A stretch of 64,000 nt of DNA from Primulina eburnea (GCF_022965805.1 NC_133109.1:4069869-4133868), one strand, 5' to 3'; positions 12,359-24,726 are shown, counted from the first letter of the stretch. Translations and numbers: made by a program. Notes: a model not told the origin generated them from the letters alone.

Positions 12359-13744
12359 AAAGGTAGAAAATTATTTTCAAAACAAATACGGGGACAAAAT
12401 CTTAAGGAAATAAGAAATATGTTTAACATCAATGTACTCCAATTCCTCTCTAGCAAGAAAGTTCTTCACCAAATTTTTGTTTTCATCACACACGTATTCC
12501 TGACCAATAAAATCTACTCTAAATTTATATCATCCATACAAATCTTTTCAAGAGTTTTGACATCGTTCTCAACATCTACAAAAGATTGTCTCAAGCAGCA
12601 ATATATTTAGTAATGTAACAGAAAATCAAACATTATTAACAATTATATAAAGAATATAGCATAAAAACTATTAGGTCACAACAAATTGAGGATTACACTA
12701 TGCTCAATGTACATGTTTTTAGTCTTCCTTTTACGTTTTAGTGTTGAGTAGGCGAATTCTTCCTTTTCTTCACACCAATACCCATAGTCGTCACATTGTC
12801 CTCAATATAATATTGTATAACTGTAACATTATGTATTTATGAAGTAACAACATAACTACGACAATCACTCTCAGTACGAGAGCCATTACCAGCTTCACCT
12901 ACTAACACGGAATTGTTTTTTTCCCCTTTCAAACAATCAACAATGTTATGCATCAGCACATTGGCACCAATGTCCCCCTATCAAAACCTGAAGCATTCTC
13001 AAAATGAGATCCTTCTAATTATTTTTAGCTTTATAAAATTCAGAAAAAACATTTTGTATCAATATGTCAACAGGATATCACTGATAATAACTTTTTCATG
13101 GGTTTTATCAACATCATCCAAATCTTCATTGATTTTTTTTCGCATTTATCGACATATTCATCGATGTTTTCAATTTTATCTACCTCATCGACATCATTAT
13201 TGTCCATATATTCAAATCTATCGATCTCATACAAAACTTAATTGATTTCATCACATTTCTCGAGCCCATCACATCTTTTAAGAGTTTAACACATATATCG
13301 ACTTCCGCCACATCGTCGTCGATTTTATCACATTTCTCGAACTCCAAATCTCCATCAATGTTTTCACATTTCTTCACAACATCATCCTCAACTTTGGAAC
13401 CACGTCTCATATTTTCACCCTCTAGTTCAGCACACATATTTTTCAATATCTTGATCTCATCCATTTGTTTGATGACAATTTTTTTGAATATTATTAATTT
13501 AGATGCACCCTCATCCGGCCTAAAAACGATCTTTTTATCCAATAATGTATGGACAACACCTCCTCAAAATAAAAATTACTAACGTAAACAAATTTAAAGC
13601 AGCTCTACCATGGAGTGTACACAAATTGAGTCATAAAATAAAATCGTATGCAAAATACCTGTGTCGAATCGTTGGATTTCAGTATTGTTTCAGATTCAAT
13701 TAAATTTAATGGAATCTTGCTTTTACCTCGATGAAATAATCAAG
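12359..13744 (-). pseudogene. Degenerate multi-exon coding region, possibly DUF1985/Ulp1-type MULE remnant
   Basis: On the minus strand short coherent protein stretches are separated by AT-rich intron-like DNA. One is an acidic, lysine-rich segment of 120 codons (13180-13542, with the repeated theme KCENIDGDL / KCDKIDDD). Another reads KGEKNNSVLVGEAGNG near 12880-12930, then KKRKNSPTQH near 12745-12775. A last one near 12390-12510 includes REELEYIDVKHISYF. With the AWLYE-like and YAWGDAAF-like stretches in the duplicated block to the right, the style recalls plant Ulp1/DUF1985 proteins carried by Mutator-like transposons. No terminal inverted repeats or catalytic motif were found, so the assignment is tentative and a decayed host gene is possible. 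Confidence 0.35.
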
Positions 13745-13983
13745 GGAAAACATTTAAAGCACGTGGTACTCCTAAACTTGGGACAGTTTCATACAACCAA
13801 GCCTCGAAAATAAAAAATTAAAATTAGTTATTAAAAAATACAGAAATCGAAAGTAATAAAAATATATAATAATCATCAATATGATAGTACATCTACCAAC
13901 ATAAAGTTTACTTCCAAGATGACATATTTCTCGGTGCAAAAACGGAAAGCAGCATCTCCCCAAGCATAATGAAAAAGGTGGTA

Positions 13984-14058
<75 letters not shown>

Positions 14059-14811
14059 GATGTAATTACTAGTAGGGACTATTATGCAGCAAAAAATGAA
14101 AAAAAAATATAAAATCTAAGAAAATAATCAATTTCAAGATAATCATCACTTCTTGAAAATAAAAATATTTTTTCATAGATAGTTTATGTTCGATTGGCAT
14201 TGGTTATTTTTTCGGAAAAATGATGTGCCAAAATACTGGACTTCATTTTCATATCCAAGTCAACTGATTGGCCAATATGATTCCCCAACGAAAAAACCGA
14301 TGGAAAACATTTAAAGCATGTCGTACTCCTAAACTTGGGATAGTCTAATATAATCAAGTCTCGACAAATAAAAAATTAAAATTATTTATTGAAAAATACA
14401 AAAATCATAAGTGATAAAATATATACTAACCATCAATCCAAAAGTACATCCATCAACATAAAGTTTACTCCAAAATGACGTATTTCTCGAAACAAAAATC
14501 AGAAAGCAGCATGCCATCAATCATAGTTGAAAAAGGTGATAGAATCATTGAGATAAATAAATATAAAAATAGTAATGGTATAATTACTAGTAGGGACTAT
14601 ATTATACACCCAAAAATGAACAAAATATAAAATCTAACAAAATCATCAATTTCAAGATCATCATCATTTCTTGAAAGTAAAAGTATTTTTCATAGACAAT
14701 TGTCAAGTTGGCATTGGTGACTTTGTCGGAAAAATGACGCCCCAAAAACTGGACTCTATTTTCAGATTTAAGTCAACTGGTTGGCTAGTATCATGCCCCA
14801 ACGAAACAATC
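13745..14811 (-). repeat. Direct tandem duplication of about 0.5 kb in the degenerate coding region
   Basis: Copy 1 (13745-14300) and copy 2 (14302-14811) align end to end: both start GGAAAACATTTAAAGC and share the ATTACTAGTAGGGACTAT word and the CCCCAACGAAA end. Copy 1 is longer because of a (TA)n tract. On the minus strand copy 1 encodes YAWGDAAFRFC and an AWLYETVPSLG-like stretch in separate exon-like blocks; copy 2 carries decayed versions. The copies differ at many positions, so the duplication is old. Confidence 0.75.
13988..14055. repeat. (TA)n microsatellite
   Basis: An unbroken alternating TA run of about 34 units within copy 1 of the tandem duplication. Copy 2 has no such tract at the equivalent place, so the run expanded after the duplication or was lost from copy 2. 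Confidence 0.95.
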
Positions 14812-15250
14812 GCTTGATATTGGCCATCTAGTATAATACCCTCTACAATAATAACACGCCAAATTAATTTTTAGTATTAAAATTTTAATATATAAAATTA
14901 AATGGATATTAATGATTTATATTAAAAATAAGACAATATAATATTTTAGAGACAACTTGAGAGTGCGAACAAATAAATAAACTTTGTCAGAACAAATTAG
15001 TTTTAATCCAAATTTGTTGAGGATTTAAAGTAAATTATAAACTATCAGCAAATTGTCCATCTAAATTTTATTGATATTACTTGATAAAAGCGAAACAATG
15101 GAACATAAGAAAAAAAGGAGAAATTGAAGATAAATCCTCAAATCCAAAAAAAATTATCATAACTCCCTGTACCCAAAAAACTTGTTTTCAACTCCCTAAA
15201 ATAATAAAAATGACAAAAATACTTTTATATGTATTAATTTTAATGATTGA
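14812..15250. other. AT-rich stretch with no recognisable gene
   Basis: Between the duplicated block and the pararetrovirus I see no coding signal, terminal repeat or RNA gene. The leader or promoter of the pararetrovirus may begin here, since its first recognisable landmark is near 15267. Confidence 0.4.
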
Positions 15251-16475
15251 TTTTACTGGGCCAGAAATAATATCAGAGCCGATGTAAAATTATTTCAAAC
15301 ATACAAAATTATTATTATTGTGTAATTAAAGATTCGAGGAGGAGAATTTTTCCAAATAATATGGATCTGAACCTAGATTTGATATTAATTATTTACACGA
15401 TTTTTTCCAAAATTTTGGAATATTTAAAAAAAATATAAAAAAAGTTAGATATCAAGAAAAAAATGGAACTCATCAAAGTCTTAAGGTAAAATTATGATTC
15501 AAAATAATAAGTTCCTAGAAATAGTACATAATTCCTCTAAACTCTCCGGAGATCTTAGAGAAATTTAAAAAGAGGTAAAAAATTATGACAATATACTATA
15601 TTATGTACTACAAATGTAGAAAAATCATTGAAAAACAAGAAGAAATTCTTGGAATATTAAATGATATTCAAACTCTAAAACAACAACCAAGTTCTAATAA
15701 AAAGACTTCTAAAGGAAAGTTACTACCATTCTTTCGTACTGAACCCTTATTACTCTAAAGAGAGAAGGCCGAGTTAATGCCAAAACCTTTAACTAATGAA
15801 GAAAAAATGATCAATGTAATTAAAATTGTCTCAGAAAAGAAATTAATCTAATGACAACTTTAGAAATTATTAGTCTCGATTATCTCTAAGACCTTGCATA
15901 ATCTTTTTCAAATCTCAAAGTCGTAGAACTAAATATAAACACAACTGGGGGTGAACCACCTGCAATAACCTGGTCATCTTCTCATGAACCACCAAAAAAT
16001 GTGTGAGATCTCATAGTACAAATATGGGAAGACTCAAAACAGATTTTCATACTGGTGGAGAATCACATTCAGCGAGAACAAGGTCAAGGAGAAGTCAAAT
16101 TCTCTTGCACCAGACGCCCTATAGGAAATCTGTTTTAGAACATATACATCTTTATGGGGTTATGCTTAACTTTGATGTAATGGACTTCAAAACAGATAAG
16201 ATCTCATAGATAATTGGACATCGACTATGAGAATTGCAGCAAGAACACTTGATCTCAACAGAAAAGGATTCATTAAACATTTATAAATGTGTCTTATGGG
16301 AGCAATTAAAATTACATGAGACATAACTTCGGTAGAAACTAAAAAGTCAGTCTTAGTCGAAGAATCTCTCAGTGAGATAACCGGAAGAATCACTACTCTA
16401 TTTAAAGTACAATTTATAGGAGTTGAGTATTTTAACAGTCAAAACACAGAGAAGAAAAAGAAATACATTCAAGCT

Positions 16476-17115
16476 TTGTATAGTCTTGAATTACATGACA
16501 TATGTTTAATAAATGAATATATTACGTTATTCACTAAATATAAATGGGATTCGGGGGTTGAAGAAGATACAACAATGCAATTTTTCTACACCAAAATATC
16601 AAGTCTCTGGAGAAAAATGCTAATTAGAGAATATGTCATAGGCAATCCAGATACTTTGACAAGAAGAGCCTCTTTCTCAAAAGAAAATTAGTAGAATGGT
16701 GTCATATGACAACATTACATAAGAATTATAAACGGCTAAAAGGTATCAATAAACGTACTTCTTTGTGCTATAAAGAAAATGATCTTCCAACAATAATTAC
16801 AAGTAAACCACAAAGGCAGAAAATGAAGAGTTTTAGATATCATCCTTATGCCAGAAGTGGAAGAAATGAAAGAAGATTTTGGAAACCAAAAACAATATGG
16901 TCTAGACAAAAAGCTAAATCTTAAAAATCTGAGCAAATAAGTAGACCATCAAAAAGTAGGATGTCATCCCAATCATCGAGCACATCTCGAAGCACAAGAA
17001 AAGCACTTACGAAAAAAAATTCACAAAAGCCCAAACCCTAGCTAATGAAATTTTTAAATATTGTAATTGTTGGACAAGTGGAGCAAGAGTTCACATCTCA
17101 ACCAATTGTCTAAAA
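16476..17115 (+). pseudogene. Pararetroviral coat-protein region with degenerate zinc finger
   Basis: Two frames (16476-16691 and 16706-16924) hold a charged, aromatic-rich segment and then a strongly basic segment rich in Arg, Lys and Tyr, as at the C-terminus of caulimovirid coat proteins. A Cys/His cluster at about 17058-17112 (CNCW, a His and a terminal Cys) resembles the coat CCHC finger with one Cys lost. Stops separate the pieces. The assignment follows position before the protease and composition, not a clear motif. Confidence 0.5.
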
Positions 17116-18519
17116 AATGATAAAAGTGGAATAAAACGCTTCGATCCAACCACTGATATTGAAGAAGCGGTTTATTACCAAGATCTTCTTCCAGTATACT
17201 AGTTTGAGGATATTGTCTCCGATGAAAGTATTTATGAAGAAGAACAAGTTTTGAGTCAAGAAGAATCTGATAGAACAGAATAAGAATATGGCTGACGACG
17301 AGGTATTTAGACACGAAACATGTGAAAATTTGTCGGTTTTTTTATTCAGACAACAATATCCTATAACATGGTTCAAAAGATAATGAGAGAAAATCCTAGC
17401 ACACATAGATATCAAGGATTCTCTGCAAGACTTGTAGAAAAGTTCTTAGGAAATATTGGCCTAAGGAACATAAAGCATCGTCTAATATATAAACTTTATA
17501 AAAGGAAAATGACAATCTCAATGGAACTTATAGGAAATATAATGGAAATGTAATTAATTCATTCTGAAAAAATTAAGAAGGTATTAAAAAACTCAAGATA
17601 GAAGTAGCACGAACCATGTTCTGGATTCATATCGGAGCAATCCAGATTATAATAAAAGCTATTTTTAAATAAGGAATAGATTCACCATGATATTACTATA
17701 TACGATAAACGAATGGGTAACCTTCAAGATTCAATACTGGGAACAATCTCAGGGAATTTTTGTGCAGGAAAATTGTAGGAGTAATTTATCCAAGAATTTC
17801 CTACAACCTCACAGATCTAGATTTCAGCCGAGCTTTGACGTTGCATCAAAATTTCATATAAAAAATGCTGATGAAAGAAGACAATAGACCATATTCGATT
17901 ACCTATCAAATTTCATATGTTCTATCAAATACATATCACTCAGATTTCTTTATTAGAAATGAGTTTATTAAAAAAACATAAATATTTGAAAAAGTTGCTC
18001 AGACAATTTATCTAGAAAGAAATGAGTTTCTCTTAATACATGAAATAGATATCCATATCCAAGACAAACCGATTCTACAAATGAATCAAAGCCTTAAACT
18101 GGAACCAGCCATGTCCAAGAAATCCAATCGAGAACACAAAGTTTTTCAACAATAGTAAAACTTAGATGTACGGAAGGATGGAGAGAAGTCAACAAAATAT
18201 TTGATATTATAAGACAAAGAAATCAATTTTCTTGTAATACTATATGCTATTTAAAGCAACATATGATAGCAACTTACCAAGGTATGATCAATATTGGAGA
18301 ATTGGAAGTTCACATCAAAAGAACCCCAGAAAAAGAACCAAATCAATTGGTTATTGGGTTAGAGTTTCTCGATGAACATAAACTTTGAAAACGATTGGAC
18401 AATGGAATGAAATTCATGGCAGAAGACAGAATGTGAAAAATTCAATGACCACAAGCACATTATCGATATACATCCCATTAGGGATGTTATATAAACAATA
18501 TAAGGCAGAATATTTTGCT

Positions 18520-18600
18520 TCCTATATTGATTCAGGTGCTGAAATCTGTACAGCAAAAAAAAAAAAAGAGTTTTTTCAAAAGAATTAGAAGAATAAATAC
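18520..18600 (+). pseudogene. Pararetroviral aspartic protease motif
   Basis: YIDSGAEICTA at about 18520-18555 fits the protease signature D-S/T-G-A-x-x-C of caulimovirids. An A-rich run (18557-18567) just after it and several stops break the frame. This fixes viral polarity and places segment A upstream of the reverse transcriptase found at 41866, as expected in this family. Confidence 0.65.
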
Positions 18601-18740
18601 CTCAGATTGATGGAAGAGATTTCTCAAAGAGAATCTTAATCTTATGTGAAGGAATTAAGATGATATAAATATTAATCAGAGGTGTTGGACATACACCTTG
18701 TGTAACGGCCTGAAAATTTAAAGGTCCACGCGAACCACAT

Positions 18741-19578
18741 TGTTGGAAACTTAATTCCGGCGTTTGACAAAAGATTTACCAACTGAATCCAGCAACTGAA
18801 TAGGACTAACTGATCGACGTAACTGAACACGTCATCAGTCAACTGATCGCTACAACTGAAGTTTATTCTCTCGTCAACTGATCCTTTACCAGCTGATCTC
18901 TCAGCAGTACACATCATCAGTTGAAAGCGACAACCGACAAATAGTACAGCTATCTGCAACTGGTAATGGCTCACCGCATTTAAGAATGAACAGTGTACGA
19001 TTGTCAGAGTATATCGACGTGGCAATCAACGGTTAGAATATTCAAATATCTTTAATGTTACCATTGAGAGGGAAGCCTATAAATAGTCGAAGGCAGCAAC
19101 TGAAGAACCACCGACTTTCAGTTATCTTATCTTACTTGCTGTCACGCTGCAAAAATATCTACTCGCATTCAGAAATCAAAGCTCACGCTTATCAGTTATA
19201 TCAGTAGTATTCAAGACTATGTTCTTGAGCTTATATAGCACTCTATAATCATTGACAGATTTTCTAAGTTGTGCTAAGATCAGTTACGATCTGTAAAAGT
19301 GTTGTATACTAAGAGTTTCAGTTTTGGCAAAGTGATAAGCCCAACTGAAGTGGGTCAGTACACTATTTTATATTTGATCAAAGTCTTTTAGTGAATATCC
19401 TATCTTCGTGATAGAAGGGGTGACGTAGGAGTTATTCAATTCTCCGAACATCCAGAAACAAATTGTGGTGTCATTACTTCAGTTACCATTTTCAGTTAGA
19501 TACTCTATCTTTCAGTCAGTTAGTTTTCTGCAACTGTTTTATTCAGTTTAATTGATTGTTATTGACCGACGGGATATT
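18741..19578 (+). repeat. 5' LTR of the copia element, 3'-truncated
   Basis: It matches 27486-28323 base for base over most of its length and stops at ACGGGATATT, where the 3' LTR carries on for about 117 bp. The next base enters gag in frame (...AQDDDMWYV), so one deletion removed the LTR end, the primer-binding site and the gag N-terminus. Near 19076 TATAAATA follows CCTATAAATAGTCG, a TATA box shared by both copies. Confidence 0.88.
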
Positions 19579-21451
19579 TAGCTGCACAAGATGATGACAT
19601 GTGGTACGTTATAACTGACGGACCCATGAAGATTTTGAAAGCCAACACAGATGTTGCCATTACTGATGGGGCACCTCACCGTATTGAAAAGCCTAGAGAT
19701 GACTGGACTGCTGAAGACAAGAGAAAAGCTAATCTGGATAATGTAGCAAAAGATATATTGTACAAAACACTGGACAAAGTGACGTTCAGTAAAATCAAGA
19801 TGTGCAAGACAGCCAAAGAGATTTGGGAGAAGTTAATCCAGCTTTGCGAAGGTAAGAACAAAACAAAGAAAACAAGCTATCTGTTGCTGTACAGAAGTTT
19901 GATATCATCAGAATGAAAATTGGAGAGACAATGCATGAATATGATGAAAGAACCAGCTGCATCATCAATGAACTGTATGCACTTGGAAAAGTGTATACCA
20001 ATAAAGAAGTAGCATTGAAGGTTATCAGAGGTCTTCCCAAGGAATGGGATGTGAAAACCATGGCAATGAAGGAGTCTAAAGATCTGAACAAAGTTGAACT
20101 CCATGACCTGTTCGCTGACTTGAAAGCATATGAGTTTGAACTGCAAACTCGAGAGGGAGAACCATCTACCCCAGCAGCTACTACTGCCTTAGCTGCTGTA
20201 AGATCAGAACCAACTGGTTCAGTTGAGAAAGCTGCAGATCAACTAAGCAATGATGCCATGTCATTGTTCATCAAGAAATTTGGAAGATTTATGAGGAAAA
20301 ATCAAGGGAACTTTCAGAAGCACTACCAAAGAAACAATTCCGGAGAAGAGTCAAATGCATGCTACAACTGTGGCAAACCAGGTCATTTTATTGCTGACTG
20401 CCCCAAGCCTAAGAAGGACAGTCAAGTTTCAACTGAAAGAAAGAAGAAAGTATATGAGCACAAGAGAAGATCTAAGGATGACAAGAAGCCTTACAGAAAG
20501 AAACATGAAGTACTCCTAGCTGAAGATAGCAAAGCCAAATGGCCAGAGACTGACAGCGAAGAGTCAGAACCAGAAATCTCTTGCAGCTCTAGTGAAGATG
20601 AGAAAAAAGTAAAGTGCCTGATGGCTGATGACACAGAAGATCAATCAAGCAGCCAACAGGTATTTGACTTTAGCTCAACTGATTTCACAAGAGAAGAAAT
20701 TATTTCAACTCTTCATGACATGGTTAGTGAGTATCAAAAGCTTGCCTTATCATCTGAAAAGGCCAGAGTAAAGCAAACTGATCCTATTGACAATAAAACA
20801 ACAATGTTGAGTCTTAAAAAGGAGATTGCTGAACTCAATACTGAAAGTAGCAAGGATCAATTAATGATTCAAAAGTTAATGCTTGAAAATTCAAAGCAAA
20901 CTGAGCTCATTCAAGCTTGGAACAAATCATCTGTTGTATTGACTGATATACAGAACTCACAGAAATCAGTTACTAATAAAACTGGTTTAGGGTTCAGTAA
21001 CCAGGATGAAATATCTTCCAAAGATACTCAACCAAAACTGAATATGGATAAAGAGAAATATATTCACTTTGTCAAATCAGTTATGGTACAAGAACAAGCT
21101 GAGCCGAGTAAACTGATTGAACAGCCAACTCATAATATGAGCAAGGGCAAAAGATGTGGTATTGGTTATAGCCCAAGAGTTGTGACTGACTCACAAAGTC
21201 AGCCACCAAAAATTTTCAGCAAAAACTACTCAAATGGCTATTCAAACTACTATAACAGTAAGCCAGTTCAGAAAATATACTGGCTGAACAATCAGTTGAA
21301 AAAGGACAAATCACATGTTGTATCTTCTGCACACCATACACCAAGCACACACAGACCGGGAAAGATCATCTGGAATACAGCAACTGGACGGTCAGTTAGA
21401 CTGATCCAAGTCTGGATTCCTAAAGGACTAATCAACTTTGGACCCAAATAG
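19579..21451 (+). pseudogene. Copia gag (nucleocapsid polyprotein), frameshifted
   Basis: Codons 19579-19865 give the UBN2-type capsid start (DMWYVITDGPMKI, KRKANLDNVAKDIL). A one-base shift near 19865 moves the reading into 19913-21451. There the capsid continues (GETMHEYDERTS, VALKVIRGLPKEWDVK) and is followed by a zinc knuckle CYNCGKPGHFIADCP at about 20360-20404 (CX2CX4HX4C). A basic stretch, an acidic Ser/Glu stretch and a long Gln/Ser-rich predicted coiled coil follow, as in the extended gag of Sireviruses. The start codon is missing through the 5' deletion. In life it would form the virus-like particle. Confidence 0.88.
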
Positions 21452-21489
21452 AAAAGGGTACCAGAATCTTATCTTGTGTTTGATTGCAG

Positions 21490-23438
21490 GTAATAGGTAC
21501 AAGCATTGGATCTATATGGTATTTGGATAGTGGATGTTCACGCCACATGACAGGAGATTCAGACTTATTATCTCAAATGATATAATCTTGGATGATGATG
21601 ATGAAGAAGACATCCATATTAATCAAAGCAACCTCCAAACACCTGAACCTGAGATATTGGATCAATCAGCTGAATTGGAAACAAATCTTGACAATCAGTT
21701 AATGGAGCAAACAAATGTGAATCAGTTGCCAACTGAATTAGCTCCAAATGAAACTGAAGACGATCAGTTACCCACTGAAGAAATTGCTAATATAGAAGCA
21801 ACAAATGCTGAACTTAGATGGAAGAAATCACATCCTCCCGAACTGGTGATAGGTAATCCATCTGATCCAGTAAGAACAAGAAATCAGATGCTTAATTTAT
21901 TTATTCATTCAGCCTTTGTATCTCAATTGGAGCCAAAAAAAACTGATGAATCTCTTGCCGATCCTAACTGGATAAATGCAATGCAAGAGGAGCTAAATCA
22001 GTTTATCCATAACAATGTCTGGGACTTAGTTCCAAGACCAATTTCAAAAACTGTTATAGGTACAAAGTAGGTGTACATGAACAAACTGAACGAAGATGGT
22101 TCAGTTGTGCGCAACAAAGCAAGGCTAGTAGCACAAGGATATAGGCAGGAAGAAGGGATTGATTACGATGAGACATATGCACCAGTTGCAAGACTGGAGG
22201 CAATCAGAATATTCCTTGCCTATGCTTCATTCAAAAACTTCAAAGTCTATCAAATGGACGTAAAGAGTGCATTTCTGAATGTCCAGTTGCAAGAAGAAGT
22301 CTACGTTGAACAACCTCCAGGTTTTGTCAATCATCACCTTCCTGATCATGTCTATCATTTGAACAAAGCCTTATATGGTCTTAAACAAGCTCCAAGAGCT
22401 TGGTACGAAACCCTTTCAAAATTTCTAACTGATCATGACTTTTCTGTTGGATCAGTTGATAAGACATTGTTCAAATTCTCCAAGAATGATCATATTCTAC
22501 TCATTCAAATTTATGTTGATAACATTATTTTTGGGTCAACTAACCCCAAATTATGCGAGAAATTTGCTGTGTTAATGCAGGAAAAATTTGAGATGAGCAT
22601 AATGGGTGAACTGACATTCTTCCTTGGTCTACAAGTGAAGCAACTGGATTCAAGAACTTTTATCAGTCAAACCAAATACACTAAGGAATTGCTGAAGAAA
22701 TTTGGCATGGAATCATGTTCAGCTGCAAGCACCCCTATGAGCTCATCAGCTAAATTAGACACTGATCTAGGGGGAATATCAGTTGAGACGACGCTTTACA
22801 GAGGTTTAATAGGTTCATTATTGTACCTAACTGCTAGTCGTCCTAATATTGTGTTTGCTGTATGTATGTGTGCAAGATTTCAAGCAAATCCTAAGCAATC
22901 ACATTTTTCTGCTGCAAAGCGTATCTTGAAATATCTTAAAGGCACGCAAAATGTTGGATTATGGTACTCTAAAGACTCATCTTTCAATTTAGTTGGCTAT
23001 TCCGATGCAGATTATGCAGGATGCAAGCTTGATCGAAAAAGTACAAGTGGATCATGTCAGTTTCTAGGAGACAGACTGATCTCTTGGTTAAGTAAGAAGC
23101 AAACATCCATAGCAACTTCCACAACTGAAGAAGAATATCTTGCTGCTGGAAGCTGCTGTGCCCAACTGCTTTGGATTCAGCAACAACTGAAATATTATGG
23201 TGTTGATGCAAAGGAATCTCCCATATTCTGTGACAACACAAGTACAATTGCTATCACATACAATTCAGTTCTTCACTCCAGGACTAAGCACATAGATGTC
23301 AGGCATCACTTCATCAGAGATCATGCCTTAAAGAAGAACATCAGATTGGAATACGTATCAACTGAGCAGCAAACGGCTGATATCTTCACCAAACCACTGG
23401 CTGAGACTAAGTTTTCTCATTTTCGCAATATACTTTGA
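21490..23438 (+). pseudogene. Copia pol: protease stub fused to RT-RNase H, integrase core deleted
   Basis: The protease starts WYLDSGCSRHMTG (21513-21551) and breaks off after about 25 residues. It is followed directly by the acidic integrase C-terminus and the RT entry NWINAMQEELNQF. TGG has become TAG at 22068-22070 (relatives read GTKWVY). RT then runs on open ([31 protein letters not shown]). The active site is YVDN (22513-22524) instead of YVDD, a lost catalytic Asp. RNase H ([32 protein letters not shown]) looks complete. Missing: most of protease and the whole catalytic integrase, roughly 1.5-2 kb by family comparison. Confidence 0.9.
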
Positions 23439-23729
23439 TTAATTGATTTATCCTAATCAGTTGTTATTGCTATTTTTTTTAACTCGTAATTCACATGTCA
23501 ACTTTACTGTTTTTACTGATTAATCAGTGAGTTATTCATTCATATGACTTTTAACTAATATCAGTTCTTTCTGAGCAGTTAGTTTGTTAAGTTTCTTTTG
23601 CTTCAACTGATGACAGTCAATCTTCTATCAGTTAGCATTTCATCAGTTCATATGTTTGTATAGTATCTAATAAAGCTCATTACGTGCAGGAACAAGAAAA
23701 ACGACGTTATAACAAAATAAACATTTTAT

Positions 23730-24128
23730 TTAACTATAAATATTGGCCAGGACTACATTTTCATATCTTTCTTCTACATCAGCTATCCACATCCTCAACC
23801 AAACAGCTAGAGCTGAGGAAGATGTCTTGCAGAAGTTATGAGAAGAAGCTATGCTATTGAGAGTCTCCAGCTCCTTTCGAAGCATCAGCTGGTAGAGATG
23901 ACCATCTTTGAAGACGTCCACCCCCGCAGAAATGTTTAAGTGTTCCCGCACTTCTCTCAGCTGTGCCATCCGTTTGAAAGTGGTAGCCCTTCCAGAGTTG
24001 TACAGGAGCTCAAGCTCCTTTAACTCTTCCCAGTAGGGAAGACTAGCATAGAAGACCTCGTCTTCAATGGCAGACTTTCTGGCCTGTAGAGAGAATGGAG
24101 AAACGTTTGAGCTACTTGCACCTGCCAT
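23730..24128 (-). CDS. Antisense gene inside the copia element, 132-aa protein of unknown function
   Basis: A complete minus-strand ORF starts ATG at 24128 (MAGASSSNVSPF) and ends TAA at 23730. It is intact although both neighbouring sense genes are broken. The protein is mostly helical and charged (KSAIEDEVFYASLPYWEELKELELLY, RMAQLREVREHL, MLRKELETL), with no zinc knuckle or catalytic motif I know. A TATA box lies 44 bases upstream of the ATG and an AATAAA overlaps the stop (23725-23730), so it looks like a small self-contained transcription unit. It shares the spacer 24129-24726 with the divergent third ORF. Extra antisense ORFs are known in some plant LTR elements; this one I do not recognise. 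Confidence 0.7.
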   Translation of the reverse strand: MAGASSSNVSPFSLQARKSAIEDEVFYASLPYWEELKELELLYNSGRATTFKRMAQLREVREHLNISAGVDVFKDGHLYQLMLRKELETLNSIASSHNFCKTSSSALAVWLRMWIADVEERYENVVLANIYS

Positions 24129-24171
24129 TTTTTTTATCTGCTGATATACTTGTGACTAACTCTTTAACTCT

Positions 24172-24179
24172 TATTTATA
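24172..24179 (-). promoter_or_regulatory. TATA box of the antisense gene
   Basis: TATAAATA on the minus strand ends 43 bases before the ATG at 24128. Initiation about 30 bases downstream would leave a leader of roughly 15-20 nt. This is the same octamer used in the LTR promoters of gypsy-2 and the gag-only element. Confidence 0.6.
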
Positions 24180-24295
24180 GACCAGGTCGAGGAAGATGAA
24201 AGGACAATTTTTTAATGACGATTACTCTACCAAGCATCAGGATTTCCTTAATTAATCTTGCTTATATTATCGTCATTTTCTTTAATGCATTTATT

Positions 24296-24304
24296 AAGGG
24301 GGAA
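24296..24304 (+). promoter_or_regulatory. Internal polypurine-tract-like sequence
   Basis: AAGGGGGAA followed by TATTGG resembles the true 3' tract of the same element (AAAGGGGGAAATTGTTGG, 27474-27491). It may be a second plus-strand primer site or a relic of an older element end. Sireviruses are reported to carry repeated polypurine tracts, but those usually cluster next to the 3' LTR. Confidence 0.4.
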
Positions 24305-24726
24305 TATTGGTTTTAATAGGTTAACTGAGAAGACAATTGATTAGTCAGCTCTCAACTGAAAGGACACAGTCTGACAACTGATCGTTCAGTTGAGCGTCTC
24401 ACTAATCTTCTCATATAAGTTAACTAATTAAACCTATTATATTCCAAATCAAGTGACGTGACTGACTGATATCTCATGATGAATTTCATTGTATAATGTG
24501 GACACATTTTTAACCGCTTAAAATTGTACACACGCTTATAGCACACGTACACACTTTGTCTTTCAAAATTTCTATGGACTGACACGTGTCCAGAATTTGA
24601 ATAGTCACGTACATATGTACCATTTCCCGCTTCATTTCAGTTTTTCCTTACGATTATCCACAAACTTTTGAGAGCAAGAACAAATTTCATTCCTCAAAAT
24701 CTTTTCAGGAATTCATTCAGTTCTCA

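Larger units (their letters stand above)
15251..18700 (+). other. Endogenous pararetrovirus (Caulimoviridae-like), segment A
   Basis: An AT-rich region with decayed viral reading frames. A sequence resembling the initiator tRNA-Met site (ATATCAGAGCC near 15268-15278) opens it. A Lys/Glu-rich coiled-coil-like stretch follows at 15600-15860. Coat-protein-like and zinc-finger segments lie at 16476-17115, and an aspartic protease motif is near the right end. Stops and frameshifts are numerous. The segment ends where a solo LTR entered; the same virus resumes at 30974 and 41296. Family assignment rests on the RT in segment C; genus not assigned. Confidence 0.75.
24129..24726. other. Divergent spacer between antisense gene and third ORF
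   Basis: No coding frame. It contains the antisense TATA box at the left, a PPT-like purine run (24296-24304), a dense cluster of CAACTGA/TCAGTTG words (24330-24400), and ACGTG cores near 24596 and 24607 on the right. No clear TATA box stands before the third ORF; TATAATG at 24493 is the nearest. The third ORF could equally be made from a spliced full-length transcript. Confidence 0.45.
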
